Source: Actinomycetota bacterium (lineage in GTDB: Bacteria; Actinomycetota; Thermoleophilia; Gaiellales; Gaiellaceae). Taken from it: a stretch of DNA of 5,919 nucleotides. Location of the stretch: contig JACCWU010000327.1 of the NCBI GenBank assembly GCA_013697465.1, positions 1 through 5,919 on the forward strand, in the 5' to 3' direction. Both the position numbers and the translations under genes were made by a program. Positions 1 to 5,662 of the stretch are shown piece by piece. Below the pieces are notes generated by a model. That model ran no database searches, had not been told where the DNA came from, and saw nothing but the letters and a program-made list of their open reading frames with translations. Within the stretch, counting starts at the first letter, position 1. Each line of letters opens with the position of its first letter.

Positions 1-43
1 CCCACAACCCATCCGGCACATCCCACGGCCTCGTCGTAGCCAT
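1..43 (-). CDS. N-terminus of a probable IS5-type transposase (partial, runs off left edge)
   Basis: Reading the minus strand from an ATG at 43 gives MATTRPWDVPDGLW before the window ends. Short N-termini with a 'RPW-x-V-x-D-x-LW' pattern are characteristic of IS5-group DDE transposases, where the next residues are usually a 'xxIEPLLP'-like stretch. A purine-rich GAAGGGG lies six bases upstream of this ATG, which selects it over the in-frame ATG at 49. Only 14 codons are visible, so no catalytic residue can be checked, and the match could still be a coincidence. If correct, an insertion sequence sits next to the AAA+ gene, transcribed away from it. Its terminal inverted repeat should lie somewhere in 57-139, but one copy alone cannot be recognised. 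Confidence 0.5.
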   Translation of the reverse strand, partial: MATTRPWDVPDGLW

Positions 44-49
44 CGGCAT

Positions 50-56
50 CCCCTTC
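50..56 (-). promoter_or_regulatory. Ribosome binding site of the transposase-like gene
   Basis: The minus strand reads GAAGGGG here, followed by six bases and then the ATG at 43. This spacing fits a Shine-Dalgarno site for the ATG at 43 and is incompatible with the alternative ATG at 49, which directly abuts it. Confidence 0.5.
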
Positions 57-139
57 AGGTTGAAGACAGATACCGACGCGGTTCACCGCGAACAGCCATC
101 ACCCTTCATTTTGATTCGAGTTCTAAGAGCCGTCAGGTC
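57..139. other. Short divergent intergenic region
   Basis: This gap separates the minus-strand transposase-like start from the plus-strand AAA+ gene, so it should hold both promoters and the outer end of any insertion sequence. It contains a near-perfect inverted repeat at 77-90 (CGCGGT, two bases, ACCGCG) and the only AT-rich patch of the area at about 104-117. No convincing -35/-10 pair can be named. The AAA+ reading frame is open back to position 2, but that stretch translates to Arg/His/Pro-rich sequence with no family resemblance and is not considered coding. Confidence 0.4.
77..90. repeat. Inverted repeat upstream of the AAA+ gene
   Basis: CGCGGT and ACCGCG are perfectly complementary around a TC centre. 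It could be an operator-like site or a small hairpin in the transposase leader. Nothing else in the sequence decides between these. Confidence 0.35.
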
Positions 140-3100
140 ATGGGGACGCAGGCGCTGGACGGTGAGGGTGCCCCCTGGGACTTGCTGTGGTGGTGCTTAC
201 CTGAACACCGTACGCTGCGGCGGATGATGGCCTATGTGGCGACCGTCGGAGACGTGCTCTGGGCGTTGTTTGGATTCGGGCTCATCGCTCTCTTCCTGTG
301 GTGGCTCGGAAGCCAGCTGACCAAGCTCGTCGCGTGGTGGCGCGAGCAACGCGGCGGCTCTCGGAAGGCGACAGGAGACGCCGGGGCGGCGCCGCCCATC
401 CCTGGTGGTCGAGACCTGACCGACAACGCTCGCGCCGTACTCCAGTCGGTGAGGGATCGCGTCGCGGCCCGCTTCGCGGAGAGCTTCTTCGAGAATCGCC
501 GCAGCCTGCAGCAAGACAAGGTGTTCGCGGCCTCGGTCGACCAGGTGCGCGCCCTCGCGCTGCCCACCGAGATGCTCGTCTCGCTCGCCGCGGGCTACGA
601 CCACTGGATCACACGCGTGGTGCTTCCGGTGCTCTCGGAGCGGGACGACATCCCCGACCGCTGGCTGCTGATGGCGATCCGGAGGCTTCCGCCTGCGCCT
701 TGGGATCTCGCCGGTCTCTACGTGCTCTCGCTCGAGAAGGCACCGGGCGAGGTGATCGGGAACGTCCTCGCGAAAACGGAGGACGTTCGTGGTGACGATG
801 TCGTCGCGTTGATCGCGGCCCGCGTCGAGTTGGGGCGCGAGGTGGTCGACGCCGAGCTGATGCGAAGGCACGTGCCGATCACGGCTGCCGAGCAGATCCA
901 GACGCTGCTCGAGACATACGAGCTCCCGGAGAGCGTACGGAACACGTTCGCCGAGTGGCTCGAGAGCGCCCTCGACTTCGGCGAAGCCGGCCGGTACGTG
1001 AAGCTGCGGACGCGACCCTTCGGTGACGGCCCCGTGTTGGTCGAGGGTCGCCGCGCCGAAGTCGCGGACGAGCTCGTGGCGGCGTTGCAGGAGTCACCGC
1101 CGCGCTCGGCGATCCTGGTGGGCGAGCACGGAGTCGGTAAGTCCGCCCTCGTCGGGGAAGCGCTCGAACGCCTTCCCGACGGATGGATCGTGTTCGAAGC
1201 CGGCGCGACCCAGATCAACGCGGACGCGATGTACGTCGGGCAGCTCGAAGGTCGGATCGAGGATCTCGTGCAGCGTCTACACGGGCGAAGTGCCGTGTGG
1301 CTGTTCCCGGCCTTCGAGGAAGCGCTCTATGCGGGTACCTACTCGAACCATCCGACGGGAATGCTCGACGCTCTGCTCCCGCACATCGAGGCGGGAACGA
1401 TCCGGATCGTCGCCGAGATCACGCCGGCGAACTGGGAGCTGCTCGTCGCCAAGCGACCGCGCGTGCAGTCCGCTCTCAGGGCGCTCAGACTCGTCCCGTT
1501 GTCCGACGCCGAGACCGTTCGAATCCTCTCGCATGCTCTTGCGAACGACGGCCACGACATCTCCACCGACGAGGCGGTCTTGCAGGAGACCTTTGAGCTC
1601 GCGCAGCAGTTTCTGCCCGGAGTCGCGCAACCCGGTGGGGCGATGCGGCTGCTCGAGGCAACCGTCGACGCGGCGCTCGAGAGTGAAGCGACAGCCTTCG
1701 ACACCGGGGACGTGCTCGCGTCGCTCGCGGTGCTCTCGGGGCTGCCACTGGCGCTGCTCGACCCGAAGCGGCCTCTCGACCTCGACGAGGTGCGCGGGTT
1801 CTTCAACGAGCGCGTGCTCGGTCAGGAGCACGCTGTAGGCGCCATCGTCGACCGGATCGCGCTCGTCAAGGCCGGGCTGACCGACCCGACGAGGCCGCTA
1901 GGCGTCTTCCTGTTCGTCGGGCCGACGGGCACGGGGAAGACCGAGCTCGCGAAGACCCTCGCGCAGTTCATGTTCGGCTCGGCATCGAGACTCGTGCGGC
2001 TCGACATGAGCGAGTTCCAAACTCCGGAGTCGCTCGAGCGCTTGCTGACAGACTCGAGCCTGGACGAGACCGGCGCGGCGCTGATCGCGTCCGTGCGCAG
2101 AGATCCGTTCTCGGTCGTTCTGCTGGATGAGTTCGAGAAGGCATCGCCGCCTGTGTGGGACCTCTTCCTGCAGGTCTTCGACGACGGCCGGCTCACCGAC
2201 CGCGCAGGACGCACGACCGACTTCCGGCGCTGCATCATCGTCCTCACCTCGAACGTCGGCTCGGCGCTCCAATACGGACCCACCCTCGGTTTCTCGACGG
2301 ATGAGCCGGGGTTCCATGCGAGTGACGTCGAGCGCGCCCTCAGACGCGCCTTCCGTCCGGAGTTCCTGAACCGGATCGACAAGATCCTCACCTTCCAGCC
2401 TTTCGGAAGGGAGCAGATGCGCGCGCTGCTCGACAAGGAGCTCGAAGAGGTGGTACGCCGGCGAGGAATCCGCGGGAAGCCGTGGGCGATGGAGCTGGAC
2501 GAGAGCGCTATCTCCTTCCTGCTCGACGCTGGGTTCAGTCCGACGCTCGGCGCGCGACCGCTGAAGCGGGCCGTCGAGGAGCATCTCCTCACGCCACTCG
2601 CTCGTACGATCGTCGACGCCGACGCGCCCGAGGGGGACCAGTTCTTGTTCGTGACCGCCCCACATGGGGCGATCGAGGTGCACTTCGTAGGGCTCGACGA
2701 GGAGCAGACCGGCGTCTCCGCGCAGGACGCCCCGCCCGAGGCCGAAGACCCTGTGGCCGACGCGGCGGATGTGCGCTCGCTCCTCCGTAACGGCCGCGCC
2801 GACCCGGACGCGCAACGAATTCTCCTGTCTCAGCTCTCCGAAATCGAGACCCGAGTGGTGAACGAGGTCGTCGAGCGGAAGCACCGGGCGCTCGATCTCG
2901 TCTCCTCACCGGCGTTCTGGGAGGACGACGGCCGCTACCACGTGCTGGCCGAGGTCGAGTATCTCGACCGTCTGGAGGCTGCGTGCCGCACAGCTTCGAA
3001 GCTCGGCGGCCGTCTTCGACGTCGTCTTGAGGGTACGAGCGCCGAAGCCGGCGCCGATGCGAACGGCTCGCGGGATGCCGAGCTCTTCAACCTCCTGGGA

Positions 3101-3655
3101 TTTCGCATCTACTCGCTCGGGCGGGCGCTCGAGGGTCTCGATGTGGGAGCGCCGTTCGAGCTCTTCCTGCGCTTGAGAGTGGTCGGCGACCAGGCGCATC
3201 CGCCAGAGACCGAGCTGCTCTTTCTGGAGCAGCTCGTCGAGATGTACCTCGGGTGGGCGAAGGGACGCGGGATGCAGGTCGAGGTCATCGACCGGTTAGG
3301 GGATCAGGTCTTGCTCCATGCGGGCGGGCTCGGCGCGGGTCTGATCCTCCAGCCCGAAGCCGGCCTCCACATCCTCGAGCTCCCGGGCGGCGACGGTCGT
3401 CACGAGCGTTCGCTCGAGCGCGTGACCGTCGCCGTCCAGGTCGCCGAGTGCGAGCCAGGGGAGCGCATCACCGAGAGCGCGCTCCGCGAGCAGGCGCGGC
3501 AGGCCTTTGGAAAGGCGGAGGCTCGCGCCCAGGTTGTCCGTCGTTACCGAGAGGGCCCGAGCGCGCTCGTTCGCGACGCTGCACGCGGGTACCGCACAGG
3601 CAGGCTCGACACCGTGCTCGCGGGCGGTTTCGACCTGTTCGCCGGCGAAAGCTGA
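140..3655 (+). CDS. Membrane-anchored double AAA+ (ClpA/ClpC-like) ATPase fused to a GGQ-less release-factor-2-like domain
   Basis: Hsp100/Clp proteins unfold or remodel protein partners with ATP; here the target is unknown. Residues 39-57 form one hydrophobic segment with a basic, Trp-rich border (AWWREQ), so the bulk should be cytoplasmic. Residues ~91-290 are helical and unlike the Clp_N repeat. AAA1 (~291-510) has Walker A GEHGVGKS at 328-335 and pore-loop-like MYVG at 364-367, but the Walker B Asp-Glu is replaced by Pro-Ala (390-391). No coiled-coil M-domain is present, so it is not ClpB. AAA2 (~555-850) is intact: GPTGTGKT 594-601, LLDE 661-664, sensor N705, arginine finger R745, sensor-2 GAR 804-806. 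It has LGF at 716-718 and no GYVG pore loop. After an acidic linker, 893-1171 follows RF2: FWEDD at 927-931, MYLGWAKGRG at 1035-1044, PEAGLH at 1072-1077, and RRY...RD...RTG...VLAG at 1134-1162. The GGQ and SPF motifs are absent. ATG 140 has only a weak upstream AAGAG; ATGs 224 and 227 (M29, M30) would place the membrane segment closer to the N-terminus. Confidence 0.9.
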   Translation: MGTQALDGEGAPWDLLWWCLPEHRTLRRMMAYVATVGDVLWALFGFGLIALFLWWLGSQLTKLVAWWREQRGGSRKATGDAGAAPPIPGGRDLTDNARAVLQSVRDRVAARFAESFFENRRSLQQDKVFAASVDQVRALALPTEMLVSLAAGYDHWITRVVLPVLSERDDIPDRWLLMAIRRLPPAPWDLAGLYVLSLEKAPGEVIGNVLAKTEDVRGDDVVALIAARVELGREVVDAELMRRHVPITAAEQIQTLLETYELPESVRNTFAEWLESALDFGEAGRYVKLRTRPFGDGPVLVEGRRAEVADELVAALQESPPRSAILVGEHGVGKSALVGEALERLPDGWIVFEAGATQINADAMYVGQLEGRIEDLVQRLHGRSAVWLFPAFEEALYAGTYSNHPTGMLDALLPHIEAGTIRIVAEITPANWELLVAKRPRVQSALRALRLVPLSDAETVRILSHALANDGHDISTDEAVLQETFELAQQFLPGVAQPGGAMRLLEATVDAALESEATAFDTGDVLASLAVLSGLPLALLDPKRPLDLDEVRGFFNERVLGQEHAVGAIVDRIALVKAGLTDPTRPLGVFLFVGPTGTGKTELAKTLAQFMFGSASRLVRLDMSEFQTPESLERLLTDSSLDETGAALIASVRRDPFSVVLLDEFEKASPPVWDLFLQVFDDGRLTDRAGRTTDFRRCIIVLTSNVGSALQYGPTLGFSTDEPGFHASDVERALRRAFRPEFLNRIDKILTFQPFGREQMRALLDKELEEVVRRRGIRGKPWAMELDESAISFLLDAGFSPTLGARPLKRAVEEHLLTPLARTIVDADAPEGDQFLFVTAPHGAIEVHFVGLDEEQTGVSAQDAPPEAEDPVADAADVRSLLRNGRADPDAQRILLSQLSEIETRVVNEVVERKHRALDLVSSPAFWEDDGRYHVLAEVEYLDRLEAACRTASKLGGRLRRRLEGTSAEAGADANGSRDAELFNLLGFRIYSLGRALEGLDVGAPFELFLRLRVVGDQAHPPETELLFLEQLVEMYLGWAKGRGMQVEVIDRLGDQVLLHAGGLGAGLILQPEAGLHILELPGGDGRHERSLERVTVAVQVAECEPGERITESALREQARQAFGKAEARAQVVRRYREGPSALVRDAARGYRTGRLDTVLAGGFDLFAGES

Positions 3656-3685
3656 CCGCTCGGAGGGCCCCAAGGCTCAGAGCGG
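3656..3685. terminator. Hairpin between convergent genes, likely bidirectional terminator
   Basis: The outer arms CCGCTC (3656-3661) and GAGCGG (3680-3685) pair perfectly. Inside, GGGCC (3665-3669) pairs with GGCTC (3674-3678), with one G-U pair, around a CCAA loop; the internal bulges are three bases and one base. It begins at the base after the AAA+ stop codon and overlaps the last codons of the convergent GNAT gene. There is no T-run on either side, so an intrinsic terminator of the classic kind is not proven. Position and stem strength still fit shared termination. Confidence 0.5.
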
Positions 3686-4654
3686 CTTGCGGTACGTCGT
3701 CCAGGTGCCGACGACCTCGTAGCCGAGCCCGGCGTACAGATCGAAGGCGCCGTTCGGGTTCTCGGTGTGCACGCCGAGCGCGACGTCGGTCATCCCACGC
3801 GCCGCGAGCTCCCGGATGCTCTCGACGATCAGCGCTTTCGCGAGACCGCGACGCCGCCAGCGGCGCGCGGTCGAGATGAACTCGGTCCAACCCCGCCGGA
3901 GACCGTGCTCGGCGTTCTGCGCCGAGTCGATGAACGACCGCACCTGGCCGGCGACACCTTCGTCGTCCCAGGCGATCTTCCACAGCGTCAGGTCGTTGTG
4001 GGGGAACGCGAGAAAGTGTGCGTACGAAGCCTCCGTCGGCTCGACGTATCCCCAGTGATCGCGGAAGGCCTCGACGTCGGCCTCCCAGATCGTGCGCAGC
4101 TGGTCCTCGCTGACGGCTCGTATCTCGACACCGTCGGGGAGCGGATGATCGGGAAGATTGTCGACGGACGGCCGCACCATCTCGGCCGCGTACGTGGACG
4201 GTTCGAAGCCGGCGCCGCGGATGAGCTTCGTGCCGGACGTGTTGCGATCATTGATGTGCACCTGGAACAGCTTGTCCGGAGCGTCGTGCCCCGCCGCAAT
4301 CTCGCGGAGGCGGGCCTCGTTCCAGGCAAAGAGCGCCGAGCCTATACCGCGGCCGCCGACAGCCGGGTCGACGAAGCACACCTGTCCGTAGACGCGTGGA
4401 CCGTCGGGTTCCTGATCCCACCAGACGCGGCCGTAGCCGATGGGCCGCCCGTCGACCTCGGCGACGAGGAGATCACGCTCGGGGTCGCAGCGCTCCAGGT
4501 GTTCGTACCCGGCGGCGATGCTCTCCGCGGTCTCGACGCGATCGCTCCCTTCGCCCTTGGCGAAGGCGTTGATGATGCGAGCGAAGTCCGGGTAGTCGGG
4601 CGCGCCGCGGAACGGCCGAAAGTCGACGCCATCGAGTTGCGGTCGGGCGGGCAT
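3677..4654 (-). CDS. Tandem GNAT-family N-acetyltransferase
   Basis: The protein has two GNAT folds in one chain, the arrangement seen in mycothiol synthase and many unassigned acetyltransferases that move an acyl group from acyl-CoA to an amine. Counting from the upstream ATG at 4678, the first acetyl-CoA loop is GGRGIGSAL (108-116), preceded by strand VCFVDP. Its domain ends with KLIRGAGFEP (151-160). The second loop is RRWRRRGLAKALI (272-284), preceded by TEFISTA, and ends with the typical ENPNGAFDLYAGLGYEVVG (306-324). The ATG at 4654 is preferred because GGAG lies nine bases before it, giving 325 residues. The ATG at 4678 would add eight polar residues and has only a poorly spaced GAG. 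The substrate cannot be assigned, and mycothiol synthase is not claimed because the mycothiol pathway is not visible here. It lies 123 bases downstream of the transporter fragment on the same strand and converges on the AAA+ gene. Confidence 0.85.
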   Translation of the reverse strand: MPARPQLDGVDFRPFRGAPDYPDFARIINAFAKGEGSDRVETAESIAAGYEHLERCDPERDLLVAEVDGRPIGYGRVWWDQEPDGPRVYGQVCFVDPAVGGRGIGSALFAWNEARLREIAAGHDAPDKLFQVHINDRNTSGTKLIRGAGFEPSTYAAEMVRPSVDNLPDHPLPDGVEIRAVSEDQLRTIWEADVEAFRDHWGYVEPTEASYAHFLAFPHNDLTLWKIAWDDEGVAGQVRSFIDSAQNAEHGLRRGWTEFISTARRWRRRGLAKALIVESIRELAARGMTDVALGVHTENPNGAFDLYAGLGYEVVGTWTTYRKPL

Positions 4655-4663
4655 GGGCTCATT

Positions 4664-4667
4664 CTCC
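4664..4667 (-). promoter_or_regulatory. Ribosome binding site choosing the GNAT start
   Basis: The minus strand has GGAG nine bases before the ATG at 4654. The upstream in-frame ATG at 4678 lacks a properly spaced purine motif. This favours the shorter protein. Confidence 0.5.
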
Positions 4668-4728
4668 GTATTGGTCATCGCTCACGCAGTGTCGCCCGAC
4701 GCTCCTTGGCAAGGTGTCCGGCGAGCAA

Positions 4729-4744
4729 GGCGGTCGACGCCGCC
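4729..4744 (-). terminator. Hairpin downstream of the solute-binding-protein fragment
   Basis: GGCGG and CCGCC pair over a six-base loop. A second small stem, ACCGA/TCGGT with a three-base loop, follows immediately after the transporter fragment's stop codon on the minus strand (about 4764-4776). The two lie in the gap before the GNAT gene. There is no T-run, so termination is possible but unproven. Confidence 0.3.
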
Positions 4745-4777
4745 GGGGCCCCGAGTTCAGCGGACCGAAGCTCGGTG

Positions 4778-5395
4778 CTACACGAGCCCCTGAGCTTTCC
4801 ACTTGCGGTAGATCTGCCTTGCCTTGGCGTCGAACGCCTTGACCGCATCGGCAGGGCTCGTCTTCCCCTGCGCGACCTGGGCGAACATCTGCGGGATCAT
4901 GAAGCTTTGGAAGATCTCGTCGATCACTGCGTTCGAGTGACCCGGGTGGCCCGGGTTCGTCGTGTACTTCTCGGCGATCGTCGTCAGGATCGTGTACTTC
5001 CCCTTCGGCTTGTGCGTGTCCTGCGCTGCCAGCTTGCGGATGGTCTTGAACCCGCCCTTGATCGCTCCCGTCCACGGCGGGAAGTTGTAGAACTCGCTGC
5101 GAACGAAGTGCGGCCGGTAGTTGAGCTGTTGGTCGATGACGTACTTCCTTGCCGCTTCCCTGTTCTTCGCGAACTTCCAGATGACGTAGACGCCCATGAC
5201 GTGCTCGTTCCCCAGGCGCATCACGCCGCGTGGGATTGACGCGAGCCAGGTGTCGTCGGCGAGAGCCTGGTTGCTGCCCTTCTCTGCGGAGCGCACGATC
5301 GAGATCGCGTTCAGCGCCACCGAGAGCCGGCCGGCGAGGAAGGCCTGGTTGTTGGATGCTGCGGTCCAGGCGAACACCTCGTCGGTCATACCGTT
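4778..5395 (-). pseudogene. C-terminal half of a sugar ABC-transporter solute-binding protein (5'-truncated)
   Basis: Intact relatives are exported lipoproteins of roughly 430-480 residues that capture sugars or polyol phosphates for CUT1-type importers. About 205 residues remain here. The family-like part begins at NGMTDEVFAW and continues with ASNNQAFLAGRLSVALNAIS, which matches the hinge-region segment of these proteins. It ends with a typical C-terminal helix pair, FQSFMIPQMFAQVAQGKTSP then AVKAFDAKARQIYRKW, and a TAG stop. The signal peptide, lipobox and whole N-terminal lobe are missing. Upstream of ~5395 the same frame stays open to an ATG at 5512 but only as Ser/Arg-rich shadow of the plus-strand ATPase fragment. 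An ATG at 5389 exists, but a 203-residue product would lack half of the ligand cleft. The cut coincides with the junction described at 5390-5402. The ligand cannot be assigned. Confidence 0.75.
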
Positions 5396-5528
5396 CGCCT
5401 CGTTCGTCGCTCGCCTCGAGCGAGAGACACAAGCCCGGGAGCGGCAGTCGCTCGAACTCGAGGTGGACGTCACGCGCCTGCACTTCTTCGACCCCGACAC
5501 GGGTCTCGGCACCTACGACCAGGCGTAG
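5396..5528 (+). pseudogene. C-terminal fragment of a MalK/UgpC-type sugar ABC-transporter ATPase
   Basis: About 44 residues are left of a protein that is normally around 360-400 residues and energises sugar import. The visible end, SFVARLERETQAR followed by LELEVDVTRLHFFDPDTG and a TAG stop, matches the last strands of the C-terminal regulatory (TOBE/OB) domain, where 'VDxxRLHFFDPxTG' is the usual terminal signature. The Walker A, signature and Walker B motifs are all absent. Residues upstream of ~5396 in this frame are the antisense shadow of the solute-binding-protein fragment, not ATPase sequence. Its natural operon partner would be a solute-binding protein and two permeases in the same orientation. 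Here it instead abuts the solute-binding protein in opposite orientation. Confidence 0.7.
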
Positions 5529-5534
5529 CCGGCC

Positions 5535-5552
5535 GTCTCGCCGTATCGAGAC
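5535..5552 (+). terminator. Hairpin after the ABC ATPase fragment
   Basis: GTCTCG (5535-5540) pairs with CGAGAC (5547-5552) over a six-base loop, seven bases after the stop codon. An alternative partner exists: CCGTCTC (5533-5539) can instead pair with GAGACGG at 5571-5577. There is no T-run, so it is only a terminator candidate. Confidence 0.35.
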
Positions 5553-5662
5553 CGCATCGCACTGCCAGGAGAGACGGTGAGCTAGACAGCGCGACTGCTC
5601 GGTGAGACACTCGCAGTGGCACGGCGGCGACCTGGGGAGATGCGCTGAGCGGATCAGGACCT

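Noticed and set aside
2..139. Upstream extension of the AAA+ reading frame to the left edge
   Set aside because: The frame has no stop, but the translation is Arg/His/Pro-rich, contains no earlier ATG, and overlaps the better-supported minus-strand transposase start.
1898..2884. 328-codon minus-strand open frame under the AAA2 domain
   Set aside because: It lies opposite intact, strongly conserved AAA+ motifs and has no recognisable domain of its own.
140..3655. Naming the main gene clpB or prfB
   Set aside because: It lacks Clp_N and the M-domain coiled coil of ClpB, and lacks the GGQ and SPF motifs required of a true RF2. Either symbol would mislead.
3677..4654. Assigning the tandem GNAT as mycothiol synthase (mshD)
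   Set aside because: The double-GNAT layout is shared by many acetyltransferases, and no diagnostic substrate residues or other mycothiol genes are visible.
4745..4754. GC-only palindrome (CGGGGCCCCG on the minus strand) near the transporter fragment's end
   Set aside because: It is too short and has no loop to be a terminator, and it is expected by chance at this base composition.
3767..5239. 490-codon plus-strand open frame across the GNAT and solute-binding genes
   Set aside because: It is antisense to two clearly recognisable protein families and translates to Arg/Asp/Val-rich sequence without domains. Such long shadow frames are expected in GC-rich DNA.
5396..5512. N-terminal 40 residues of the minus-strand frame starting at ATG 5512
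   Set aside because: They are Ser/Arg-rich, lack a signal peptide, and are the exact antisense of the ABC ATPase C-terminus, so they are not part of the solute-binding protein.
140..5528. Multi-gene defence or toxin-antitoxin operon centred on the AAA+ gene
   Set aside because: The AAA+ gene has no co-oriented partner in the window; its downstream neighbour converges on it and its upstream neighbour diverges. No nuclease, toxin or CRISPR repeats are visible. A single-gene role cannot be excluded.
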